A stretch of 64,000 nt of DNA from Mycolicibacterium holsaticum DSM 44478 = JCM 12374 (lineage in GTDB: Bacteria > Actinomycetota > Actinomycetes > Mycobacteriales > Mycobacteriaceae): contig NZ_CP080998.1 in NCBI RefSeq assembly GCF_019645835.1, positions 4,092,001 through 4,156,000 on the forward strand, in the 5' to 3' direction. Of this stretch, positions 1-8,094 are shown in pieces (within the stretch, counting starts at the first letter, position 1; each line of letters starts with the position of its first letter). The translations under genes and the position numbers were made by a program. The notes below the pieces were generated by a model. That model searched no databases. It worked only from the letters and a program-made list of their open reading frames with translations, and was not told the DNA's origin.

Positions 1-720
1 CAACTCGGTGTCTCGAATATAGGGCAGAGCGCGCACCATTACATCAAACCCCTTGCGCGGCACAAACCTTCCGACGCTGACGATCCGCCGATACCGGTTT
101 CGCGCGGCCTTGGGCCCCTCCGGGCTGAACAGGTCGAGGTCGACGCCGCACGGGACGACGGAGATCCGGTTGCGAGACCGGCCCATCCGCATCAGCTCGA
201 ACACCTCGTCGGTGCAGGTGGCCGCGACCCAGGTCGCGGTGCGGGCGACCGTCGCCTCCAGACGCAGCCGGTCAGACGGGCTGGTGTCACCGGCGCCCTG
301 ATAGCGGCGCTTGACCACCCCCAGCGCGTGAAATGTCTGTACCGCGGGCAAATTCAGGTGCCGCGCGGCCAACTGCGTTGCGATGCCGGACATCCAGAAG
401 TGGGCATGCGTGACGTCGGGCCGGTGTGCGGCCCACTCGGCGTCGAGGAACCGGGCGAACGGTCCCATATAGGGCAGCAGTTCATCTTTGGGTATCGGTT
501 CTGCAGGCCCAACGGGTACATGCACAACGGTGTAGCCCTGCGCCGTCTCGACGCGCTCGGGAACTCCGCGGTCATCTCGCCGGGTGTAGACGGTCACTCG
601 ATGACCACGGCGGGCCAGCGCCGCCGACAGTTCGGCGACATGGACGTTCTGACCACCCGCATCGGCGCCGCCCAGCACTGCAAGTGGGCTTGCGTGTTCG
701 GACACCATTGCGATTTTCAT
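1..720 (-). CDS. GT4-type glycosyltransferase, 3' end beyond window
   Basis: This reading frame is open from an ATG at 720 to the left edge, 240 codons, so the C-terminus is missing. The protein begins MKIAMVSEH and has a glycine-rich sugar-nucleotide loop (GGADAGGQN, residues 17-25). It continues with YTRRDD, a THAHFWMSG segment typical of the acceptor domain of GT-B family 4 transferases, and SVGRFVPRKGFDV near residue 217, which opens the donor domain. The expected reaction is transfer of a sugar from a nucleotide-sugar to an envelope or small-molecule acceptor, which the sequence does not identify. Its start codon overlaps the stop of the upstream glycosyltransferase by 4 bases, so the two are probably co-transcribed. 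Confidence 0.85.
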   Translation of the reverse strand, partial: MKIAMVSEHASPLAVLGGADAGGQNVHVAELSAALARRGHRVTVYTRRDDRGVPERVETAQGYTVVHVPVGPAEPIPKDELLPYMGPFARFLDAEWAAHRPDVTHAHFWMSGIATQLAARHLNLPAVQTFHALGVVKRRYQGAGDTSPSDRLRLEATVARTATWVAATCTDEVFELMRMGRSRNRISVVPCGVDLDLFSPEGPKAARNRYRRIVSVGRFVPRKGFDVMVRALPYIRDTEL

Positions 721-1704
721 TCGCGGCTCACCTCCCGTCCTGCTTCGCAGATTTCGTCAATGACGCCGTCCCATTCGCGCAGAAACCGTTCGAGCGAGAA
801 GTGCGCCATCGCATAGTCGCGAGCCGCCTTACCTGCGGCGGCCGCCGCCGATCGATCCGCGATGAACTGCTCGAGCGCCTGGGCCAGCGTGTCGATGTCG
901 GCGCTGACGACGCCCGCCTCCTGCGGGACGGTCATCGGCGCCATCGTCGAGGCCACCGCGACGATGGGCATGCCGAGGTACATCGCCTCGACCAGGGACA
1001 GTCCCAGCGATGTCCATCGAGCGGTGTGCAGAAACACCCGGCGCCGAGCGACCCGCCGGCAACAGCGCCGAGGTGGGCAGGTCACCCCTGCCCCGCACCC
1101 GTCCTTCGTCGAGCGTTTCGGTGCCGATGCCCCAGACGTCGATCGGCACACGTAGGCCAAGGGCCACCACCACATCGGTGCCCACGGTGCGCCACCGCCG
1201 GAGCGGTTCGTTGATCATGCTCGCGGCGGCGGGGATCTCGCCTGTGTAGCGCGGTCCCGGGTCGGCGATTCCGTGCCCGATGACGCGGGTCGGCGCGACG
1301 CCGTTGTCCCACATCAACCGGTTGAAGTCGGTGACGTGCACCACTGGGATGTCGTCGCGTTCGGCCATCGGGTGCACGCTGTCCACGGCGAACGGCCGCG
1401 GTGCGTTGTGTTCGACATAGACTGCAGGCACGTCGATTCCGGGTCTGCGCCCCAGCCATCGGGTGGCCAGGTCGACTTCGTCGGGCCGTTGCAACACCAC
1501 CAGATCAACGTCTTGCTCGGCCAACCCCGCGGGCGAAACCTCGTGTGCACGCGGCCAATTCCGGCCACTGCGCCCGCGACCGTATTCGTCGCGAGCGCTG
1601 TGGTACGGGATCAGATAATTGTGCCGACCCGCGACGAACGCCTCAGTCCACGACCCGTGCACGTGCCATACCAGCACCGAGCGCACGGTATCGATATCGG
1701 ACAT
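717..1704 (-). pseudogene. glycosyltransferase interrupted by a single-base frameshift
   Basis: Translation from the ATG at 1704 gives a GT-B fold N-terminal half (VLVWHVHGSWTEAF, VVLQRPDEVDL, AVYVEHNAPRPF, VIGHGIADPG). It stays plausible to DLPTSALLPA near 1055. The conserved donor-site stretch then continues in another frame as RRRVFLHTARWTSLGLSLVE and on to a stop at 717. One extra base in the short C run at 1052-1054 explains the shift. Without it the protein would be about 328 residues. It lies directly upstream of, and overlaps by 4 bases, a second glycosyltransferase, which suggests a two-enzyme glycan unit. It may be a true pseudogene or a sequencing error. Confidence 0.75.
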
Positions 1705-1798
1705 GTCCGCCGCTTACCCGAGTACTTCTCTGGGAAAACGGTTCGTCGCGACTCTTCGCGATCTGGACGGACCGTCTTTCGCATCCTGTACTGCGCTG

Positions 1799-1824
1799 CG
1801 TTTTCCGCGGTCGTGGGCGGGGTA
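1799..1824 (+). promoter_or_regulatory. SigF-like promoter before the small acidic protein/Nramp operon
   Basis: CGTTT at 1799-1803 is followed after 16 bases by GGGTA at 1820-1824, against a mycobacterial SigF consensus of GGTTT-N15/16-GGGTA. Only one base differs. The next start codon is at 1836, so the transcript would have almost no leader. Assigned by eye. Confidence 0.5.
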
Positions 1825-1835
1825 ATCCGCCCGAT

Positions 1836-2051
1836 ATGCAGGACAGCGAGGTCCCCTACGACGTGCCCGTGGCCGACGCGGTCGAACAACAACGGCCCGC
1901 CGATTCGGTGCCCGACGACGAAGACGCCCCCCTGGGCCAAGATCGCAGTGTGCCGTTGGAATCCAGCGCCTCGGACTGGCAGGAACAGCAGCAGACCGTC
2001 GACCTGGACCCCGACCTCGAGAGATTCGATTACGGCGGAGAGTCAGACTGA
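1836..2051 (+). CDS. small acidic conserved hypothetical protein
   Basis: A 71-residue protein starting MQDSEVPYDVPVADAVEQQ and ending DLERFDYGGESD. It is strongly acidic, has no membrane segment or cysteine, and is probably disordered in large part. I do not recognise a functional family. It is the first gene of a tightly spaced plus-strand set, 11 bases ahead of the lipoprotein gene. Its ATG lies about 11 bases after a SigF-like -10 element, so translation may be nearly leaderless; no clear ribosome binding site is visible. The function is unknown. The gene is likely real because its frame stops just before the next start and the composition is coherent. Confidence 0.65.
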   Translation: MQDSEVPYDVPVADAVEQQRPADSVPDDEDAPLGQDRSVPLESSASDWQEQQQTVDLDPDLERFDYGGESD

Positions 2052-2062
2052 CGGGAGCCGCG

Positions 2063-2527
2063 ATGGCACAACCGGGTGAACGCCTCAGGCGTGCCCGTCA
2101 GATACTGCTGGTCACGTTGGTGATCGTCGGGCTGGGCCTGCTGCTGGCGAGCTGCCCCGCCAATCGGGACGGCATGCCCGGCCAACTCGCTCGCGCCATG
2201 GAAGAAACGACCTCGGCGGCGCGCAGTGGGGTGCTGGCGTTGGACCTGTGGACCCGGGGCCGCTCGACGACACAGCTGGCCAGCGTGCAGATCAGCGACT
2301 CCCGCGACGATGTGGCCAAGGCCTACAACGGGATCGCCGATCTGCGGGCGCAGGACCCGGTCGATGTGCGACGTCAGCGAATGCTGACCGAGTCGATGAC
2401 GGCGATCATCGGCCAGCTCAACACGGCCTCGGCGGTGCTGCGCGACGTCAGCGCACAGCCCCGCGTGGCCACTGTGCGCTCCGAGCTGCTGAAGTCGGCG
2501 CATGAGCTCGAGAGCGGATACCGCTGA
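2063..2527 (+). CDS. putative small lipoprotein, conserved hypothetical
   Basis: A 154-residue protein with a basic N-terminus, a hydrophobic segment (ILLVTLVIVGLGLLLA, about residues 14-29) and a lipobox-like LLASC at about residues 27-31. Lipidation at that cysteine and display outside the membrane is likely. The remainder is alpha-helical and rich in Ala, Arg and Glu with no enzyme motif. The stop overlaps the start of the Nramp-like gene by one base, so the two are translationally coupled. The protein may be a periplasmic partner of that transporter, but this is inference from position alone. It could instead be a membrane-anchored protein in which the cysteine is incidental. Confidence 0.7.
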   Translation: MAQPGERLRRARQILLVTLVIVGLGLLLASCPANRDGMPGQLARAMEETTSAARSGVLALDLWTRGRSTTQLASVQISDSRDDVAKAYNGIADLRAQDPVDVRRQRMLTESMTAIIGQLNTASAVLRDVSAQPRVATVRSELLKSAHELESGYR

Positions 2528-3756
2528 TGGCCAAGATCTTCGGGATCGCGCTGGGCATCCTGACCGCGATCGGCGGGTTCCTCGACATCGGCGACCTGGT
2601 CATGAACGCGGTCGTGGGCTCGCGCTTCGGTTTGTCGCTGGCCTGGGTGGTGGTGGTCGGGGTCATCGGGATCTGCCTGTTCGCCGAAATGGCCGGGCGG
2701 GTGGCCGCCGTGAGCGGCCGGGCCACCTTCGAGATCATCCGGGAGCGGCTGGGGCCGCGGGCCGCCGCAGCGAACCTTGGCGCCTCGTTCTTCATCAACC
2801 TGATGACGTTGACCGCCGAGATCGGCGGTGTCGCGTTGGCGTTGCAGCTCGCCACCGACGTCGGACCGATGATGTGGTTTCCGGTCGCCGCATTCGCGGT
2901 CTGGGTGGTGATCTGGCGCGTCAAGTTCAAGATCATGGAGAACGTGGCGGGCCTGACAGGGCTGTGCCTGATCGTGTTCGCCGTCGCGGTGTTCATGCTG
3001 GGACCGGACTGGTCCAACCTGGCCCAGCAGGCCACCTCGCCCACGATCCCGGAAGCAGAATCGGCGGCAACCTACTGGTTTTTCGCCATCGCGCTGTTCG
3101 GCGCCGCGATGACGCCGTATGAGGTGTTCTTCTTCTCCTCGGGCGCAGTCGAAGAGCATTGGACCCCCAAAGACCTCGGGGTGGCGCGGCTGAACGTCAT
3201 GGTCGGTTTCCCGTTCGGCGGAGTGCTCTCGATCGCCATCGCCGCGGGCGCGGGAATTGTGCTTCTGCCCAACCAAATCGAGGTGACATCGCTGTCACAG
3301 GTCGTCATGCCGGTGGTAGCGGCGGGCGGAAAGCTGGCGCTGGCCTTCGCCATTATCGGCATTGTGGCCGCCACCTTCGGCGCCGCGCTGGAGACGGCGC
3401 TGTCCGCCGGGTACACCGTCGCGCAGTATCTGGGCTGGCCGTGGGGAAAGTTCCGCCGACCCGCCGAGGCGGCACGTTTTCACGTCCTGATGTTCGTGTC
3501 CATCGTGGCGGCCGTCGCGGTGCTTTTCACCGGGGTGGACCCGATCCTGGTCACCGAATACTCGGTGGTGTTCTCCGCGATCGCGCTTCCGCTGACGTAT
3601 CTGCCGATTCTGGTTGTCGCCAACGATCCCGCCTACATGGGCGAACGGACCAACGGCAAAGTACTCAACGCGCTGGGCACGGCGTACCTCGTCATCATCC
3701 TGGCGGCTTCGCTGACGGCGATACCGCTGATGATCGTCACAGGGGCCGGGCAATGA
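2527..3756 (+). CDS. Nramp-family-like metal ion transporter with altered metal-site residues
   Basis: A 409-residue polytopic membrane protein with about eleven hydrophobic segments and the repeat layout of the Nramp (natural resistance-associated macrophage protein) family of proton-coupled divalent metal transporters. In the first transmembrane helix the canonical DPGN is replaced by DIGD (in GFLDIGDLV). In helix 6 the canonical MPH motif is replaced by TPY (in GAAMTPYEVFF). The methionine that selects transition metals in classical Nramps is therefore not in its usual place. A different ion, such as magnesium, or a scaffold role is possible. The gene sits in an overlapping operon with a lipoprotein before it and two PRC-barrel proteins after it. 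Confidence 0.8.
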   Translation: MAKIFGIALGILTAIGGFLDIGDLVMNAVVGSRFGLSLAWVVVVGVIGICLFAEMAGRVAAVSGRATFEIIRERLGPRAAAANLGASFFINLMTLTAEIGGVALALQLATDVGPMMWFPVAAFAVWVVIWRVKFKIMENVAGLTGLCLIVFAVAVFMLGPDWSNLAQQATSPTIPEAESAATYWFFAIALFGAAMTPYEVFFFSSGAVEEHWTPKDLGVARLNVMVGFPFGGVLSIAIAAGAGIVLLPNQIEVTSLSQVVMPVVAAGGKLALAFAIIGIVAATFGAALETALSAGYTVAQYLGWPWGKFRRPAEAARFHVLMFVSIVAAVAVLFTGVDPILVTEYSVVFSAIALPLTYLPILVVANDPAYMGERTNGKVLNALGTAYLVIILAASLTAIPLMIVTGAGQ

Positions 3757-4157
3757 CCGACCGCACCGACCTACCGGTCAAGCGACACCGCGGCAACTCC
3801 CTCGACGCGCGCCTGCAGTTGTTGGACCGTCAACTCGTCGACGCCGACGAGGACCCGATCGGCATCGTCGACGATCTGGAGTTGTCCGGCATCGACCTCG
3901 ACGACGACATCGCAATAGGTTCCGAGGCGCCCCAAGTGACCGCCCTGCTGTCCGGAAAGGTGGTGGCCACCCGCATCTTCGGCGGCACCCCACCGCGTTC
4001 ACACCTTCAGGAGATCCCTTGGCGCCTTGTTCATTCCGTCGGCATCACTGTGAAGCTGAAACCCACCGACATGCGGTTCGACGTCGGGTGGGTGGAGCGA
4101 TGGCTTCGGGACCACATCATCAAACACATACCGGGAGGCCGACATGCGGCTGAGTGA
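3753..4157 (+). CDS. PRC-barrel-like domain protein
   Basis: A 134-residue soluble protein whose ATG overlaps the stop of the transporter gene by 4 bases. The segment RLQLLDRQLVDADEDPIGIV (about residues 20-39) is the beta-barrel signature of PRC-barrel domains, found in the ribosome maturation factor RimM and in photosynthetic reaction centre H subunits. The C-terminus is basic and aromatic. It overlaps the next gene, also PRC-barrel-like, by 14 bases. Two such domains beside a transporter suggest cytosolic regulatory or docking partners, but no partner can be read from the sequence. Confidence 0.7.
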   Translation: MTDRTDLPVKRHRGNSLDARLQLLDRQLVDADEDPIGIVDDLELSGIDLDDDIAIGSEAPQVTALLSGKVVATRIFGGTPPRSHLQEIPWRLVHSVGITVKLKPTDMRFDVGWVERWLRDHIIKHIPGGRHAAE

Positions 4158-4488
4158 ACTCCTGGGGCTGCGGGTGATAGATGCGGGTTCGCATCCGGTG
4201 GGCACCGTCGTCGACATACGACTGACCGTCGCAGGCGATCCCTCGCAGGACCCGCCGACACCACGGGTGCTCGGCCTGATCATCAGCCCGCACAGCAGGG
4301 CATCATTTCTGGGCTACGAACGCATCGATATCGACGGCCCGAAAGCGATTGCCGCACTGTTGCGTTGGGGGCATCGAGGAACGTTCCTTGCCGGCTGGGA
4401 AGATGTCGCCAGGTTGAGCACCGACCACGTCACGCTGCGCAAGGGATACACCAGGTACTCGGCGGCGCTGCGGGCTCGATCCGGCTGA
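4144..4488 (+). CDS. PRC-barrel-like domain protein
   Basis: A 114-residue protein beginning MRLSELLGLRVIDAGSHPVG, followed by TVVDIRLTV, the usual strand-loop-strand opening of a PRC-barrel. The remaining sequence (LGLIISPHS, FLGYERIDI, YTRYSAALRARSG) fits a small beta-rich domain. It begins inside the preceding gene, which is also PRC-barrel-like, so the two may have arisen by duplication and could form a heterodimer. It ends the Nramp operon. No catalytic residues are visible. Confidence 0.7.
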   Translation: MRLSELLGLRVIDAGSHPVGTVVDIRLTVAGDPSQDPPTPRVLGLIISPHSRASFLGYERIDIDGPKAIAALLRWGHRGTFLAGWEDVARLSTDHVTLRKGYTRYSAALRARSG

Positions 4489-4506
4489 CCGGTGCGCCAC
4501 CCACCG

Positions 4507-4932
4507 TCACGGCCGGCGTTCGTGGCCGCGGCGGCCGTCGGTGCGGCGGCGCTCCTTCATCTCCTCCTCGAAGACGTGGCGCGCACCGCCCTGCAGTTCG
4601 TCACGCACATCGCGCTCGTGTCGGCGGAATACCGACCAGTAGTGATCGTCGAACTCCTCGACGACCTGAAAGGTCCACCGGCCGTACAGGACGTTTCGGC
4701 CCACGATTTCGGTCTCCAGTCGCTCGGCAACGCCGTCGTGGCCTGCTCCTCGCAACTTGTCGCACGCCTCGCCGAGCAACAAGTCGGCATGACCCATCAG
4801 CTGGTGAAACGAATACAGCTCCCCGCGGGCGCGTTCGACGCATTCCAATGCCTCCGACACCTTGCCGACGGCCTCCACCGTCGCGTCGTCCACACCCTCG
4901 GGGCGTCGGCTCTGTGTCTGCGGCTCCGTCAT
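4507..4932 (-). CDS. conserved mycobacterial hypothetical protein
   Basis: A 141-residue, mostly helical protein starting MTEPQTQSRRPEGVDDATVE. An ATG six codons upstream (4950) is possible, but the chosen start fits the composition better. It contains ERARGELYSFHQLMGHADLL and ends with a highly charged tail (FEEEMKERRRTDGRRGHERR). No cysteine, signal peptide or membrane segment is present, and I do not recognise a named family. It converges on the second PRC-barrel gene with an 18-base gap and is read away from idi. Confidence 0.65.
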   Translation of the reverse strand: MTEPQTQSRRPEGVDDATVEAVGKVSEALECVERARGELYSFHQLMGHADLLLGEACDKLRGAGHDGVAERLETEIVGRNVLYGRWTFQVVEEFDDHYWSVFRRHERDVRDELQGGARHVFEEEMKERRRTDGRRGHERRP

Positions 4933-5011
4933 ACAACGTTTGATACCCATTACGCACCGGATTGCATCTGAGCAAAGGCATTGTTTTCGCGCCGACGGGT
5001 AGAACTAGGTT

Positions 5012-5572
5012 GTGACGGAGCTGACGGTCGCTGCCAGCGATGACCTGGTGGTATTGCTTGACGAAGCCGGGCGGGAAGTGGGCAGCGCGGCGAAATCGGT
5101 GGTCCATCACCGTGCGACGCCGCTGCATCTCGGGTTCTCCTGCTATGTGTTCGACGCCGACGATCGGGTCCTGTTGACGCGGCGTGCGCTGGGCAAGTTG
5201 ACGTGGCCGGGCGTGTGGTCGAACTCGTTCTGCGGGCACCCGGCGCCCGGCGAGCCGGTCGTCGAGGCGGTGCGACGGCGCGCCCGCCAAGAACTCGGCC
5301 TGTCGTTGGACGCGTTGGAATGCGTGTTGCCGGAGTTTCGCTACCGGGCGGTGGCGGCCGACGGCACCGTGGAGAACGAGATATGTCCGGTGTTCTACGC
5401 CCGCACCGCACAAGCCGTGCAGGTCGATCCGGACGAGGTCATGGAGTGGCGATGGGTGCCCTGGCACGAGCTGCGGTCTGCCGCTGCACTGTCGTGGTCG
5501 ATCAGCCCGTGGGCGGCCGAGCAGGTGCCCCTGCTGGATGCCGCTACGCGCGCGGATCGCCGTTGGGGTTGA
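5012..5572 (+). CDS. idi: isopentenyl-diphosphate delta-isomerase, type 1
   Basis: A 186-residue Nudix-fold enzyme that interconverts isopentenyl and dimethylallyl diphosphate, which feeds prenyl chain synthesis. The GTG start gives MTELTVAAS. The catalytic cysteine lies in SNSFCGHPAPGE and the catalytic glutamate in GTVENEICPVF. The WPGVW segment and RRARQELG of the Nudix helix are in place. Length is normal for the family. It lies tail to tail with the leftward carotenoid operon and overlaps its last gene by 29 bases, which places precursor supply next to carotenoid synthesis. Confidence 0.95.
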   Translation: MTELTVAASDDLVVLLDEAGREVGSAAKSVVHHRATPLHLGFSCYVFDADDRVLLTRRALGKLTWPGVWSNSFCGHPAPGEPVVEAVRRRARQELGLSLDALECVLPEFRYRAVAADGTVENEICPVFYARTAQAVQVDPDEVMEWRWVPWHELRSAAALSWSISPWAAEQVPLLDAATRADRRWG

Positions 5573-6578
5573 GGGCCGAGTGCCGCAGCGCGAAAAGCCG
5601 TTCCGCGTAAGCCAAGTCGTCGCGCCATAGCCGGGTCGCGGCCCGCCGCATGAAAGGTGTGACCAACGGCGCGCCGCGCACGGCATGCGCGAAACCCGGG
5701 CGGTCGGAGTGGGCGATGACGGCTTCGATCACCGCGGTGCGCGGCAGCCCGTCGGGTCCGTTTCCCAGTGGGGTGGCGTGCGTTTCCACGGTACTTCCGC
5801 AGCCCTCCCCGTCGACGATCCGCATCACGATGGTCCGTGGCTCGGGACTGGTGAACTCGGCAACCACCGGGACGCCGAGCCGGCCGATCCGGAAGGTCAC
5901 CGCAACCAGGAAACGGTCCGAGGTTTCGCACACTTCACCGCTCGCCGGTGGGCTCGACAGCACATCGAGCTTGGTGAACGAGTACGGGTGGAACCAGGAG
6001 CCGTGCCACGGATCCATCCGGTTCGCGATGACGTCACGTGGTTCGCACGTGCCGACGAGGCGGGTGACGGCGTGCATCCGGGCTCCGTCGGGACGTTCGG
6101 GAACCACCGGCGACTCGGTCGGCGTCTGCCTGCCGACGGCGTCGAGGCGCACCCACGCCAGCACACCGTCGTCGTATGCGGGGTACGGGGCCCAACCCAA
6201 CTGGCACCCGCCTGACAGTCGCAGCCCGTGCCAGGAGCAGACCAGCACACCGTCGTCGACCTTTCCGGTCGACAGGTCGGCGCCCAGATGCGGACAGGCG
6301 CCCGGGCCGACATGCAAGGTGCTGTCGGCCCCGCGCCAAGCCACCAGCTCGTTTCCGGCGACGACCGCACCCACCGGACGGGTGCGAATGCTCTCGCTGG
6401 CGCCGAACGCATACCAGTTACCGCTGGGCCGGGCCTGTGAGCGCCGCAACGCAGCGCCGATGACGGCAGGGGCCGCGTCGCGGTACGTGGGCCGCTGCGC
6501 CGACCACCGCGACGGCGGAAGCAGCTCAAAAGGCCAGGTTTTCGACAGTTTCGATCGCATCTCAGCCAGCACGCTCAT
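5544..6578 (-). CDS. Rieske [2Fe-2S] oxygenase-like protein of the carotenoid cluster
   Basis: A 344-residue protein with an N-terminal Rieske domain (CPHLGA and CSWHG, about residues 93-114, the two Cys-His pairs of a 2Fe-2S cluster). A C-terminal domain carries NRMDPWHGSWFHPYSF, which matches the D-x2-H-x4-H mononuclear iron site of Rieske oxygenases. Oxidation (hydroxylation or desaturation) of a carotenoid is the likely role, inferred from being the last gene of the crt operon. The C-terminal part may be the domain called DUF5914. The start at 6578 overlaps the end of crtU by 17 bases; an ATG at 6605 is also possible. Its 3' end overlaps idi by 29 bases on the opposite strand. Confidence 0.85.
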   Translation of the reverse strand: MSVLAEMRSKLSKTWPFELLPPSRWSAQRPTYRDAAPAVIGAALRRSQARPSGNWYAFGASESIRTRPVGAVVAGNELVAWRGADSTLHVGPGACPHLGADLSTGKVDDGVLVCSWHGLRLSGGCQLGWAPYPAYDDGVLAWVRLDAVGRQTPTESPVVPERPDGARMHAVTRLVGTCEPRDVIANRMDPWHGSWFHPYSFTKLDVLSSPPASGEVCETSDRFLVAVTFRIGRLGVPVVAEFTSPEPRTIVMRIVDGEGCGSTVETHATPLGNGPDGLPRTAVIEAVIAHSDRPGFAHAVRGAPLVTPFMRRAATRLWRDDLAYAERLFALRHSALNPNGDPRA

Positions 6579-8094
6579 CGCTGATGCCCCTTTCCCTCGA
6601 GGCAAGGCGGCGCAGGACCGCCGAGCGTCCGTGCACCGGCACGGTGTGCAGGGTGTGCCCCGTGATGCCGAACCGCTCCAGCAGGCGGTTGGCCGCCGCC
6701 CATCCCGTCGTTGCGGCGCGTTCCATCAGGGCCACCGGCAGGTCGATGCGGATGCCGTCACCGGCCAGCACCAGCCCGTCAAGAGGCGTGGTGACACCGG
6801 GGCGGGTGGCGAAGTCGCCGGGGGCAAAGCGCGGACAGTCGTTGTGACACAGGACCCGTTCGCCGACCACCCGCATCTGGCTGGTCTCCGGATACAGCTC
6901 GTGTAGCCGTTTGACGAGTCGCTCCCCGAGGTCGGGTTCCTCGGCGGCGTATGCGTGCAGTTCGACCACCGAACCGCCGGTACAGGCGCACCAGTCGGCG
7001 GCCTGTTGTTCGTACCGTTCGAGCACGCTCACATTGTCCAGCGGTGGCAGTCCGCCGGTGCCCAGAAACGCCGGCCGATCGGATCGGACCGGCCCATCCA
7101 GCCACAGCCGATGGACCACGAACGGCGGCGCGGTGTGTAGCGCGGTCAGCTGCTTGCGCCACAGCTGGTTTCCCAGCTCGGGTGAGCTGTCGACGATGCG
7201 TTGCAGCCCGGCCACGTCGGTCGCGAGGACCACGCCGTCGGCATCCAGGGTGGCGCCGGAATCACAGCGGACCGCGAACCGCGTGCCGGCGCACACCTGG
7301 GTCACCGCCGCACCGGTGTGGAAGCGAACGCCGTGTGACTGCAGGTACCTGCGCAGCGGATACCACAGCGCGACATCGAAGTTCGCGGTCGCGACGTCGA
7401 AGACGAGGCCTTCGCTGGAGCCGAGGAAGTAGATGTGGAACATGGTGGCCAGTTCGGCCGCCGACAGTTCGGCGGGGTTGGCGAAGAAGCTTCTGGAGAA
7501 CACCTCGAACGCCAGATGCCGTGCGGCCTCGGGAAAGTTGATCGCACGCAGGAACGTGTCGGCGTCGACGTGGTCGAGGCGGTGGTAGGTCTCGGGTACC
7601 GACACGGCCGCCAGCGGCGCGGCAGCACGAGCGTCGAGCCGCATCAGGTCGCGCAACCGGAACGTGGGGCTGCGCATGGCGAACGCCAGCGCGTTGAACG
7701 GCGGGGTGCGCGGCAGCCCGCGGAAGGTGTCTCGGCGACCATGTGCGTCGACCAGCGGGTAGTCCTGCACGGGTGTCAGCATCGACAGCTGGGGATCAAT
7801 GCGGCCCAACAGCTTTCGCAGGTTGTAGTACTGGCGGAAGAAGGCGTGGAAGCCTCGGTTCATCGCGACCGCGGTACCGTCGTCCAGGGTGTCCGACCAT
7901 CCGCCGACCCGGCCCCCCAAATAGGGCTCTCGTTCGACCAGGTCGACGCTGACGCCGCGTTCAGCCAGGCCGGTGGCCGCGGCCAAGCCCGCGATGCCGC
8001 CGCCGACGACCACAACGGTGGGCGTGGTGGCCAGTGCACCTGCGTGGTCCAGGCCTGCCGGGCCGGTGTGCGTGACGCGCCGCGGATCGGTCAT
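6562..8094 (-). CDS. crtU: CrtU-like carotene desaturase/methyltransferase (aromatic ring formation)
   Basis: A 510-residue FAD-dependent enzyme. The dinucleotide site VVVVGGGIAGLAAA lies near residues 28-41, followed by LVEREPYLGGRVGGW. The CrtU-type signature AMNRGFHAFFRQYYNLRKLL and a C-terminal FAD motif (LDGLVLAGDGIRIDLPVALM) are present. CrtU enzymes convert beta-ionone rings to aromatic phi rings, giving isorenieratene (leprotene). The start codon overlaps the stop of the methyltransferase by 4 bases. Position after crtYc/crtYd supports action on beta-carotene. A different FAD-dependent carotenoid oxidoreductase is the main alternative. Confidence 0.85.
   Translation of the reverse strand: MTDPRRVTHTGPAGLDHAGALATTPTVVVVGGGIAGLAAATGLAERGVSVDLVEREPYLGGRVGGWSDTLDDGTAVAMNRGFHAFFRQYYNLRKLLGRIDPQLSMLTPVQDYPLVDAHGRRDTFRGLPRTPPFNALAFAMRSPTFRLRDLMRLDARAAAPLAAVSVPETYHRLDHVDADTFLRAINFPEAARHLAFEVFSRSFFANPAELSAAELATMFHIYFLGSSEGLVFDVATANFDVALWYPLRRYLQSHGVRFHTGAAVTQVCAGTRFAVRCDSGATLDADGVVLATDVAGLQRIVDSSPELGNQLWRKQLTALHTAPPFVVHRLWLDGPVRSDRPAFLGTGGLPPLDNVSVLERYEQQAADWCACTGGSVVELHAYAAEEPDLGERLVKRLHELYPETSQMRVVGERVLCHNDCPRFAPGDFATRPGVTTPLDGLVLAGDGIRIDLPVALMERAATTGWAAANRLLERFGITGHTLHTVPVHGRSAVLRRLASRERGISDERAG

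Noticed and set aside
4930..5000. SigF-like GGGTAT before the 4507-4932 gene and GTTTT/GGGTA before idi
   Set aside because: A GGGTA is present but no acceptable -35 lies 15 or 16 bases upstream in either case.
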